In this document: positions 22,901-34,900 of the stretch, piece by piece
Position numbering within the stretch: position 1 is the first letter of the stretch
Layout of the letters: every line of letters starts with the position of its first letter
Assembly: GCA_021292165.1 (NCBI GenBank)
Contig: JAHFWL010000248.1
Coordinates: 124,001 to 188,000, forward strand
From: Shinisaurus crocodilurus
Taxonomy: Eukaryota > Chordata > Lepidosauria > Squamata > Shinisauridae
DNA length: 64,000 nucleotides
Direction of reading: 5' to 3'
Notes under the pieces: generated by a model
What the model saw: the letters and a program-made list of their open reading frames with translations, nothing else
Databases searched by the model: none
Told to the model about the DNA's origin: nothing
Made by a program: the position numbers and the translations under genes

Positions 22901-25900
22901 TCAAATTCTTATGTGGAATTCAGCTTCCATCTTGCTACAAAGTAGAGTCCTCCCTAAACCTGGCAGTCCTATGCCCCTTGGATCCGATAGCCCACAGTAC
23001 TCAGGTCTCCTAAAGTAAATAAGTCTCCAAAGTTCCTTTGTATATCCATCTGCTTCTGGCCAATAGCACAGAACCTATGAACCTTCCTTTGCCAAGGCCA
23101 TAGGCTTGCACCACCCTTTGTTTCCTTAGGTTTTTCAGCCATTTTCTACTCTCACTTCATTCAGCTCCTGTGATTTTTGGCTAGGTTTTCTGACTACTCA
23201 TCGCTCTTGTTTCTTCTTACTGCCTACTCAAGAGCATCCAGTTTCTCCAGTTTTTAGACCAGGGGTAAGCAACTCAGTGCCCTCCAAATGTTTTGGACTA
23301 CAACTCCCATAATCCCTGACCACTGGCCATGCTAGCTGGTGCTGATGTTGTAGTCTAAAACAACTGGAGGGCAGCAGGTTGCCTACTCCAGATTTATTTA
23401 TTTGATTTATATCCATCCTTCCTTGCAAGGAGCCCAGGGTGAGACCATATAGAGTTATTTCCATTTTCATTGGCACTTCTTTAACATGCTGATTTCTCCT
23501 TTCCTTTCGCATCTGTTTTCACCTACTGTTTGCTGAGGTTTTTGTTTCTCCATTCTCTGCCCATTCTTCTCCCCCCCCTCCTCCTCCCCCCCTGGTATCT
23601 GATTTTCCTTACTCTTAATTTTATAATTTTCCAGGATTTCTTCCAGTTCACCTTTCTAGTTCTTAGGCTATTCTAGTTCTTCACATACGTAGCTCTTTCT
23701 ATCTCTAATACATGCCTGTATGACACTTTCCCCTTTCTTTACAGAAACTGACCTGCAAATATTCTGTTGCTAACAGCTTCACTTCCTGTGTAGTTGAAGT
23801 GTTTGTGAACATTTCATGATATCACATCTGCTCAGCCAGAGGCTTAAAAGCCCCATTTATAATAGACCCAGATGGATAAAAGTTATTCCAACTAGTCATT
23901 ATGAGTAGACATGTCAAAAGATATGACAGAGATGTTACTGTTTACTTAACTAATCCCTAGCATTAGAAAACTATTTTAAAACTGGACAAACCACTAAGAT
24001 TTATTGTGGATGTGATCTTCTTAAGACTCCTTTTGTAATGTTTCATACATTGCTTACATCTCAGTAAGCCTTGCCTCTGCCATCCTCTTTGATCAATGTC
24101 ACATCTGAAAACTGCTTTAGATTAAGAACCATAGTGCCTTTACAGCAGGGATGGAGAAATTGTGGCCCTCCAGATTGCAGCTCCCATCAGCCATAGCCAG
24201 CATACCCATTGGTGAGGAATGATGGGAGTTGCAGTCCAACAACATCTGCCGGGCCATATGTTCCCCATCTTGGCTTTATAGTAACAATTTCCAACCAATT
24301 AAAAACATCATAACAGGTTAGTTAAGTTAAAACCACCATATTATTACATGGTTCCTTTCATGTTGTTTGTGCTCAGCATGAAAGCAACATCTTACCGAAT
24401 GACACACTGCTGTAACTTTTATATAATTTTCTGTTTGACTGAAAACCAGCTACATGACACATGAGAGACGGCTATGAACCAAACAAACATACCTTTTGTT
24501 CACCTTTTTAGCTCCATTGTTCTCTGTGAGATTGACTTCCTGAAGGAGTTGTTGGCAATTGTGCTTGCCACTTGTGAGCACATTTTAAAATCTGGTGAAA
24601 TCCCTTGTCTCTCCCCATAACCTGGAGAGGGGGTGGGGGAGTGTCTACCAGACGTTCTGAGCCTTGGAGAACTTTACTGAAGTCAGAACAAGATTAGGGA
24701 GAAACCCCACCTTTTTCCAGGATCTAGAGAAGGATGAGGGATTTCTCTGACTTCATGAAATTCAGAAACTAGTGTGATGCCTTGCTACTTTCTGTGCCTC
24801 CGCAAAGAGCCAATGCTAGAAGAGAAGAGGTGAAGGCTTCCTTCTGCCCCTCCCCTCCACCCATGGTTGCACTGGTTCTCAGAGGTCTTTGGAGCATCTC
24901 TGAAGCTCCACATGACGTTGCAGATAAGGTCCTTTCCCAGGCAGGATTGGTGGCGATCACAAATTTTGGTTGGCTACCAAGTCTACCCAAAATTTATTGA
25001 CCCTTGATTTCCAAAATACAAAGGGCCAAACAACACATGACCTTAACTGTATAATTCTGCCCTTGAATGCAGTTTCAGAGACCGTTGCGGGTCCTATGCG
25101 TGAGTTCGGGGTTGAAAGGGTTAACCGGAGCTGGGGAAACCCCGCGACCTAATTGACAGTGGAATAGCGAATGAATGAACTTACTACACTGTTTGTAAGA
25201 TACTAAACAGGTTTAATGAGGTGTATCAAAACAACAAAAAAAGCATTCCTTAACTTAACGAAGCATGCAAGCCTCTGATTGCTGTTGCAAGAGCTGAGCC
25301 GAGACAGAGCAATACAAGGGTTACGTTAAATGAACCAAGTTCCTCGAAAGCCGCAGCTTGCCGGCGATCGGGTATCGAGCTTGTTCACCGGGAGAGCTTC
25401 CCGGGGTTGAGTCCTAGTGTCCAGACTGGAGCCCTGGATGTCCGTGCAGCCTTGCACCAACTGATCAACAATCTCTTGGAGCTTGAGGACCCACCTTTAC
25501 CTCCCTCCCCCCTCCCTCCCCCTCCCCGTCCCCACTCGCCTTCAGGGGAAACCGTTTTTTCCAGTTGCCTTCTCTGTGCCCTGGGTACTTGGCGGTACTT
25601 GGCAGCTCTTTGGGACTGCTCAGCACTTGGCGCCCCTCCTGTACCTGAGGGTTGTTTTTCCTGTTTGGGCAGAATGGGAAGAAGGAGCTACTGGGGGGAT
25701 ATGTAGATGGCCCCATGGAGGTGAATGTATGCAGATGGCCAGGCTACCTGGATGGGCTGTTTCTGCCCTAGGCAGAGTCTTTGCTGATTGAGGTGGGAGG
25801 GGGGTTGTCTGGGCTAGCTTTCTCTCCACAATTTCCAAGATACAAAGGGCCAAACAACACATAACCGTAACTGTGTAATTCTGCCCTTGAATGCAGTTTC

Positions 25901-28900
25901 AGAATTTGCCAGTGTAGGGACCCTGATCCGGATTGCGGCTGCAATGGGTGTGTGTATGTGTGTGGCAAAGGGTTAAAGTCCCCTACTCCCCACACTAGGG
26001 TCCCAGTCCAGATTGGCCCTCCTTTTACTGGCAATTTGTGAAACTACACTCAAGGACAGAACTATGCAGTTAAAGTCATGTGCAGTTTGGCCCTTAGAGG
26101 GAAACTATGATAGTCAAATTGGTGTAAAATTGATAGAGGTTTGTAGAATGGATATGCTCTCATTTATGCTTGGAGAGGTTAACTGATATTTTTTCTTCAG
26201 TAAGTTTGCTATGTCGTGCCATGTTTTCGTAAAACTAAATTTGTAAATGGATTAAACATTTTCTTCTTCATGTAACCTTGACTATAAGATATTAAATTAA
26301 TTAATACACATAGCAAAATTACATTTTCTATACATGTTACATAAATGTACATGTTACATTTTCCCTTGAAGTAAATTATTCTGGTGTGGTAGGTTATTTA
26401 TTTGAAAGTAAATGACAAGCCAATCAGCTGCCTTTGAGAAGCCCAAAATTAGGACAAGAATGCAATAGTGCCCTCCTGCTTGTTTCCCAGCAACTGGTCT
26501 ACTGCCTCTATTTAAAATAGTAAAGGAATTTTCTGATGTCATTGCTATACTTCTCCAGGCAGTTTCTGATATGTAGCTGAGTCATATTTTACAGCATTGG
26601 AGTGAAGGTAAGTGTCTCTTCAATGCTTTTAAAGAAATGGTCATGAAATAGACAATTTTATTTATTTTGCATTCATTAGCAGGCATATATCCACTTCAGG
26701 CAATTAAGCTTTTAGTGACTGAACAGTGAAATGTTACTGTTGGAAATGCAATGTGAGAACACCAAAACATATTTGTTGGTTTTAAACAAAACGACTAATC
26801 GTCAAGAAACACAGCAAATTCCATTAGCAACATACATGCTTGCTAATGCTGCATTGTCCACTACTTAGAGCATGCAAAAAAGGGCTGATTCTTATGTTTT
26901 GGCCACCATGTTGGAACTACTTTTAAAGGCACAGGAACAGGGCTAGAAAAAAGAATGGGTAAACCAATAAGTTAAGAACTTTGGAAGCTACAGATAAGAG
27001 GGCATAGGGTTTCCATGCCCACACCTGAGGTACAGCTTCTCCAGTTACTGCAACACTGTGATGAGAAGAACCATGCCTAGTGAAGTTCTCACATGCATCT
27101 ATACAGTTTTCAAGTACAGAGACTCTTTCATGGTCTGGACAGAGAAAATGTAAGAAAGCAGTGAGGCCAGAGAGCTGATATAACCTATTGTTTAAGAAAG
27201 TGACCTTTGAATCATGAAGTCCCTGGTTGAAATCTTGCTTCTGCCTTCAGGTCAGCGGGCAGTCTTAGGCAAGCCACTTAGGACTCCAATCTGCAATATG
27301 GAGATAATACTCCACCTAAGACCTATCTTACAGAATTGTTACCCTTGATCACTGATATAACTGGAGTGTGTGCTGATTTCACATAAGTTTTACAAGAACA
27401 TGTGAAAGTTAACAACGTAAGGACTGAATCAGTTTCTTTAGGTGGCAAACTCCAAAGGGAGTGCCACTGTCTGGCTTCTAAGTTCCACTCTTCCTCTGTA
27501 TGTCACTTTAATTTAAAAGAAAGCAGCAGCAGTAGAAGGATGTCACTGACAGTTGGATTAAGAACAGAAATATATATATAAGTCATTCTGAGATGAACTT
27601 TCAGCAAATTTGATGGCTGAAACTGAAGGCCATTTACAACAAATGTTTCATAACCTAACTACCATCTTTTTCCTGAATAATATACACTGTATATTATAGA
27701 ACTAGTTTTATGAAGAGCTGATTGTGGCTTAATTGGGTTTGTGTTTCATTTTGTGTTTAGGTTTTTGTTAATGAGGTGTTAGGTGGATAAAGCCCCTCAC
27801 ACAACCCATAAATGTCATGCTAATACCTAGCCCTTCACCACCATTTTCTGTGCTGAAGAAAGCCTGTTGCAAAGCACTCCAAAGCTTGTAGGGTTTTTCT
27901 GAACAACAGTCTCATCAGAGTAGCTAGCTGTTCCTGCCAGGAATAGTACCTGTTCCCAGCAGTGAAACAAATGGATTACCGGTAGGTGTGGTAGAACTAG
28001 ACTCCCCCTATCAATGCTATGTCATGCTGATGTTGCACAGCAGGGCATACAGTTGACATCTTAGTAGCATCACCAGTGTGATTTCTTTTCTTCTTGATTC
28101 ATACAGAAAGTTTTAATTAATGTTATAGAAAAGTGTATACATACTGCATCTGAGTAAATTGTAATAATTTGAATCCAGACATACTTTATGAACAAGCCAA
28201 TTAATTATACCTTTCAAATTTTTATTTTAGAATTCACCACTTTATCAGTACTTACAGGACTTGGGACACACTGATTTTGAAATATGCTCACCATTGTTGC
28301 AAAAACCAGAAGAATGCACATCCGAAGAGGGACAAAAAGACATGGATACGAGTGCCATTCAGAAAGTAAGTGCTCAGTTTGGTCTCTGTTTAAAAATGCA
28401 TTCCCTTCATAATGCATTTCCTTTGTCTGCACATGAATGCTATTGAAAACATTGTGTATTGCTGTGCAGGAGGTCTACTCCTGCTTTTGGACCCCTTGTG
28501 CCAGTTGTATATGACAGTATGTATATACCCTACATCAAGGAACAGCATAAAACCCACTTTACTAGGATTAGCGTTATTGCAATCCCATGCATAGTTTCTT
28601 GGGAGTAAGCTCCATTGAACTCAGTTGTGGTTACTTCTGACTGCATAAGTTCTACTTGTCAAACACATTGAGCTATAACAAAGGATCTTCAACCAGCTGA
28701 AATGCAACCTTTAGCTTTTAATTAGAAATGCAAACAATCTTGCAAAGAAGGGTTACCATTTAAATTGAAGTAGGAACTCCATTAAAGAAAAGGGAAGACA
28801 TATCCATCTTCTGCTTGATTAGTTTACTCATGCTCTGACTTCCCCCCTGCTAATCTTCACAAACAATGGTAAAGTTTAAGAGATTTGTTATCACCTTGTT

Positions 28901-31900
28901 CACTTGCAAGAAAGGTCCACCAATTAACCTGGTGCCCCAGCAGATGACATCACTGGTCTTGCTCTGAAAAAAGTGTAGGAGTTCACTCACATTTCAGTTC
29001 TGCTACACCACTGAAAATTAGTTTGCAGTTACCTAAAAACAGCCAAGGCTCATCCAGTGAGTGGAAAACATCTTATTTGTTGCTAGTGCTTATCCCTCTG
29101 AAAACAGCAAAGGAGTCAGTCAGGGTTGCAGTCTGGTGGAAACAGAGTCCAGCAACTTGGAGCCCAAAAGATGCACTTGTGGGGGAATGGGGGAATACAG
29201 GATATTTTGAAAGGATAGGAGTAGTTATACCTATTTCCCTGTTCTGTCGTTCACATTCTGCTCTTAATAAACTACTCTCTTGAAATAGCACAGCCCAGGG
29301 AAGAGGAGGATGAGGTAATCCATATGGATTTCATAGATCATAGAGTTGGAAGGAGCCTACAAGGCTATCGAGTCCAACCCCCTGCTCAATGCAGGAAACT
29401 AGAGGAGGGGTCTCCCATCCAAGTAATAACCAGGCTTGACCCTGCTTAGCTTTCCACACTCAGACAAGCTGAGCCAGCGTAAGCCACAGGCCTGTATATT
29501 GTTTTTAACATACTAATTCCTGTGACATGTTGCAAAACCAAAAAAATATTTAGCAATATGAATTTCTTACTTTTACCCAACATGGTGAGTTGTTGTTATT
29601 ATTGTCAGGTGCCCAGCCCCCTGGTTCCCTTTGTCTTCAAGCAATGGAGTCATATTTTCAGTCAGTTACGTTTATTATGCAAACTACAAACAAGCAAGCA
29701 TTGCTTCAGGCTACAAAAGAAACAGCTGTTTCTTTCAGGTCATTCGCTTCAGTTAGTTTCCAAGGTTAGAGAGTACAGTACCATGAAAGAGAGTTGTTAT
29801 GAAACTGACCATGTCTACTATGGCCTGCCCTTCTCAAGCTGAGCAGGCTACCAAGTCCGACCCTCAAGGTGGGTCTGTCCATATGGTCAGCTCCCTGGCT
29901 GCAAGTCTCTTTGAGAACTGAGTGACCCTGAATTGCCCATCCCTTTTCATCTGATGCCTAACTGTTGGGTCTTGTGTTTCAACCCCCCTCCTTTGTTAAG
30001 AGCCTGCGTTCCCATGGGTTTAGAAGGCCCAGCTTGGCTGTCCTCTGAAAGATTAGGTGACAGCTAGATTCCCTCCTCTCTGCCCTGGATATTCTCCCTT
30101 GTCTCCAGCTCCCTCACCTTTGGCACCTCACTAGCACCTTCCCCCTCCCCCTCCTTGTCTGACTCAGAATCAGTTCCCATGTCTCCTTGGGGCACATCTG
30201 CAGCGGTACTAGACCCAATCCCTACAACTTTTAAACCTTTTTTTGGCTTGCGCTAGAATGCATTAATAATAATGCATTACCTGACTAATGTCTAGTTAAT
30301 TGGTATGGTGTAACTAAACAGATATACAAATGTGTACTGCAAAACATTCAGGGTTGTTGAATAAATAAATCTTCTAAACACTATTGAATTTGTTCAGAAT
30401 GAGAAAGGTAGCTTTGGGGAGGAGGGTAACTGGCCGTGGTCTTCAAGTACATCTGTATTGCAATTCATACAACTCCTGAGCTGAGCTCACGCTGGGTGGG
30501 TTCGCACAACACACTTAGCTACCCTACGAATAGGCCACATAGTGTGGGTTGTTCGTGGAACAACCCATGATGTGCCTGACAGACTATCAGGTTCACCGTG
30601 GCTTGTTCTCCCCCCTCCTTCTCCCTCATCCTCCAGCTGGTATCCCAGTTTCCTTCGCTGCAGAACCTGTCTTGTCTCTCCCTCCCCGCCCCGATTGCTA
30701 CCCCTTTTCATTTGCTGCTGCTTCTTTTTTTGGAGCCTCAAAAATGTGCAATTGGGGTCATATATTTTTTTCAGCGCCAGAAAACAGCATAATTGTGTTT
30801 GTAACTTTTTAAAATTATTTTTTTGTCTGCCTTTCGCAAGTGCACAAAACACTTCTTCGGATCTCCAGCTACTCCAGAAAGGGGAGATATTTTTTAAAAA
30901 AACAACACCTTTTTCACGGCTTCTTTTTGGCGTACTTACTGCAGGGGTTACTGCAGTTCCCTGACATTTCTATAAAAAAAAAAGCAGAAATATGCACAAA
31001 TGTGATGGCTGGGAAGTAAATGGGGAAGAAATCTGTGCACCTGCAATAACTACTTCATTACTACAGGTACACAGATTTCCCCTCCATTTACTTTCCAGCC
31101 ATTAATATATTTCTCGGTCCTAAAAATTGTGCAAATATTTACAGTTTAAAAAGAAAAACAAAGACAGCAGAACGGGACGGAGCAAATGGAGCGCCAGCAC
31201 CAGTGGTACTTACACCCACTCCCCGATGGGACTCTGTGATTGGCTAGTGACCCATTGGGTGACAGAGACAAAAACCTGCCGCTCTTTGCGATCATGCCCT
31301 TGCCGCCACCAGTGACAGCCACTCCACTGATGCCCAAGTGGGACTTTCAAGTGACCATCACTGGTTCGCCACCCTTTTTAAAAGAAAAGCACATTTGTGC
31401 ACTTACAACAAAAAATTTTTTAAAAAAATTACGAACACAGTTGCACAATTTTCTGGGACCAAAATTATTTTTTAAAAGGGTGGCGAACCAGTGATGGTCA
31501 CTTGAAAGTCCCACTTGGACATCAGTGGAGTGGCTGTCACTGGTGGCGGCAAGGGCATGATCGCAAAGAGCGGCAGGTTTTTGTCTCTGTCACCCAATGG
31601 GTCACTAGCCAATCCCTGCAACCCACAATGAAATTGCTCTCCCAGGTTTGGACAACACGACAACCCATTGTGGACCGAACAACCCCTAGAACAAGCCATG
31701 AGTTGTTAGCATGGCTTCTTGCAAAAAAAAAATAAGCCACCCTGCAGGAAGTGGTCTGGATTCAGATAACATGACAACCCACCATGGCTAGTTGAGTTGT
31801 CGTGTTGTGCAAACCAGGCGAGTGTCTATTGCCCCTCTCTGTTGTAAATTTGGGGGGAAACTGAGACAGCATGGGGTTGCCTCATCCAGAGAACCCGAGT

Positions 31901-34900
31901 ACCTTCTTGGTACAAGGTTCTTACACTCAAAATTGTTTCTTTTTCAGGCAATTTCTCCTGTAGTTTGGCAATTCCAAAGCTGAAGTTACCATAGGGAATA
32001 GAATACCTGCATGCTGCTGCTGCTCATTTTCTAGGAAAATAGCAATGTAATGAATTGGTAGCTAGCAATGTAGGACAAGCACAGTGAACCCATTTCAAGT
32101 TAGAATTGTAGGGCAGCTGCTAAATCCTTGTTCTGGTCACATGAATGGACTCATCAATTTTATGGTATCTCCTTTGCAACTGGTTGGAGTATGCTCAGTG
32201 CAGTTATTTTCTGCCTGCCTTTCTCTTTTCCATAGTGGAAAGTTCTGTTTTCAGTGGACAGGCTCTAGTGCAAACTTCCTCAAAGCATCTGGTGCCCTCC
32301 AGATGTTATGGACTACAACTCCCACATTCCTGACCATTGGCCATGCTGGCTGGTGCTGATGGAAGTTGAAGTCCAAAACATCTGGAGGGCATCAGTTTGG
32401 GGAAGTCTGCTCTAGCTACATGCTAAGCAAGATGCATCTGCCCATGATTCTGTAGGCTGGAGGCCTTTCCAGTGCCCCAAAGGTAAGGCACTGGAAAACA
32501 GACTGACAAAATTTGATCTATGTGTTCTGAAAAAATGTGTCATTTTTACTCAGCTATGGTCATTTCATGATGCAGCAGAGTTCTTCATATACCCATCAGC
32601 CAGAGAAACCAGGCTGGTGGGGACTAGGAGGAGGGTCTTTTCTGTGGCAGCCCCCAATTTATGGAACTTTCTCCCCAGTGACCTCCACCATGCCCCTTCC
32701 TTGATTAGCTTCCGCCGTGCATTAAAAACATGGCTTTTCAGGCGGGAATATGGGGTGGGTTAGGATTTTTAAGTTTTGTACTGTTTTTAATTGTGTTTTA
32801 TACTGTGTGTGTGTGTGTGTGTGTGTGTTGCCCCCCACTCTTGTATTTTATTGGATTGTACATCGCTCAGAGTGGCCGGATGTCTGGCCAGATGGGTGAT
32901 TCATAAATATAATAAATAAATAAATAAAAATAAAGGTTGTTCGGAAAAGATTGAAGAGATAAATAAAAACAAGAGAATACTGCTGCGATAGGTTCATAAA
33001 ATCCAGTATATAACAAAAAAAAAAATGGTACCTACCAGTTGGTCTCAGTGTTTATTTTTAGCTCTTTTTTACTTCTGCTTCTGAGACTTTTTCCCCCCCT
33101 GTACAGTAAAACTGCTGAAGAACACTGATTCATTGTCAGCATTGTACTAAGGGCAGACGATACATTATGTTCCCTATCCCCGTTTCCTTCATTATACTAA
33201 GGCAGGGTGCATTTGCAGGTGAGAAATGGCAGACAGGAAGTGCTTGTTTAACTCTTCCCCTCTCCCTCCTAATTCTCCTTAGCAACTGCACCCCAGTCGA
33301 GACTGGGCTCCAGGACTAGAAGACGTTTGGCTGTGGGGAAGAAATGATCTCGAGGAGGTATTTGCAGGGGAGAACTAGCAGACAGAAGGACTCCCTCCTG
33401 CCAGTGCTCACCTGCAAATGTCCTGAACTTCGCAGGCATGTATTTAGGAAATGTGTATTTCTGGTATAATATCAAGTTCTCGTATAAGAAGGATGGTCTT
33501 GTAGTTAGGAACCTCTACTGGAATTAAGCAAACTGTATTCTTTAGGTTCTGCCCTGATTGTGGGGCAATCAGAATTCACTGTTTGATATAACCATTTCTG
33601 TAGTATTTATAGAGGATGCAATTCGGACACTTTTGTATTCTGTGGTTTCCATCCTGAGCATGACCTTTCAAATACTTGCCTTGCTCTTGCAGTTCTGCAC
33701 AGGACACCAAGCTTCTAGAGACCTTCCATGGTACTGGACAGAAATGAAAAATGTATTTAGCATACTCTCTGCAGTGAATTAAAGGCTGGCAACACTAAGA
33801 TTAGAAGTGGATAATAGTTCCTGTATTTACAGAGAAATCCAGCAGACTAGTTCCCTTTCATCCTGTAGTATTACTGATGACCACAGTAAAAATGCTCATA
33901 ATTGCTTATTTCCAAAGAATTCATGTTTTGTAATAATTTTCAGTTAAAAGTTGCTAATGATTCTTAGTTCAGTGATGCCAATCTCATATGGTGTGATGAC
34001 ATTTGCAGGACAGCTGGAGACTTGCTGTCCAGATCTAATGTAGACAATTATTTCTGGATAAGTGTCCTTTGAATGTACCCTTAATTGTGAAATTGTCCAA
34101 AATATAGTAAACATTGGTATACAGGTGTGTCTGACATTTGAAATAACTACTTCTGCTATCTGTGGGCTGGTCCACTTATTCAGTCACCTTAGAAGTTCAT
34201 AGGGCTGCATCTGGGCTTATAGACAGGTGGTGCTTGTGCACAGGCATTGTTAGTATGAACTGTCATTTTCACATATGAGCTGTATATATGGCAACTGAAA
34301 TTTCCATGATACTAGCAACAGCACTTTTATTGGCCCACAACCATCACGGCAATTTTGATAACTATAGGTATGCGCTGCCCACATGGAGGTACTGGTTATA
34401 TGGCCACAGCCTGGCTGCAAGCCTAGGGGCATCCTCACATCTCTCTCTGTCTATCTGTAGTATTTTAGCTGCTTTTCAGGGCTTCCCATTTACAAAGCAG
34501 TGTACACACAAGAACACACTATAGATACAAAATGTAACAGCCACAGTAGCAAGCATGCAGAATCCTTTGTGAAGCTGCTTTGATCACATAAGCCAATTAC
34601 AAATTCAGTTGAAGGCAACTTTAAACAGAAAGGACTTTGCTATTCACCTAAATGCCTGCATAGAAGGAGCTAGGCACACAGAGTTCCACAGTGTTGGGGC
34701 CACTGCCAAGAAGGCCCTATCTTTTGTGCACGGCAACCTAACAGTTCTTAATGGTGGGCACTTGAGAAAGACCCACTGGCATAGATCTTAGTGTATAGGC
34801 AAGCAGGGCCGGTGCTACCATTAGGCCAACTAGGCGGCTGCCTAGGGCGCCGGGCTAAAGGGGGCACCAGGAGCATAGGGCCGGAGGGAGGGAGGGCTCA

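Larger units (their letters stand above)
10918..28230 (+). other. VEZT: VEZT intron 1 (17.3 kb)
   Basis: This is a large phase-0 GT-AG intron. It carries the promoter-proximal GC-rich edge, a 38-bp tandem duplication (12597-12674), a nested CR1/MIR/L2 block (13006-15035), a 5S-CR1 SINE, several DNA elements (16375, 17978, 18494, 19380, 21795, 23260, 24146, 25019-26097) and two unexplained coding-like exons (20406, 21279). Stretches 11320-12580, 15040-16180, 16540-17690, 22300-23250 and 26100-28230 contain no feature I can name. The exceptions are a polypyrimidine/polypurine-rich block at 15400-15900 with (CA)n runs, a short inverted-motif patch at 12160-12310 resembling the fold-back elements, and a weak MIR-like trace at 27184-27310. 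Confidence 0.9.

Noticed and set aside
25080..25440. Solo LTR
   Set aside because: No TG...CA ends with a matching target duplication could be found.
31146..31735. Pairs of related open frames on opposite strands
   Set aside because: They are the two arms of the 143-bp inverted repeat read in opposite directions.
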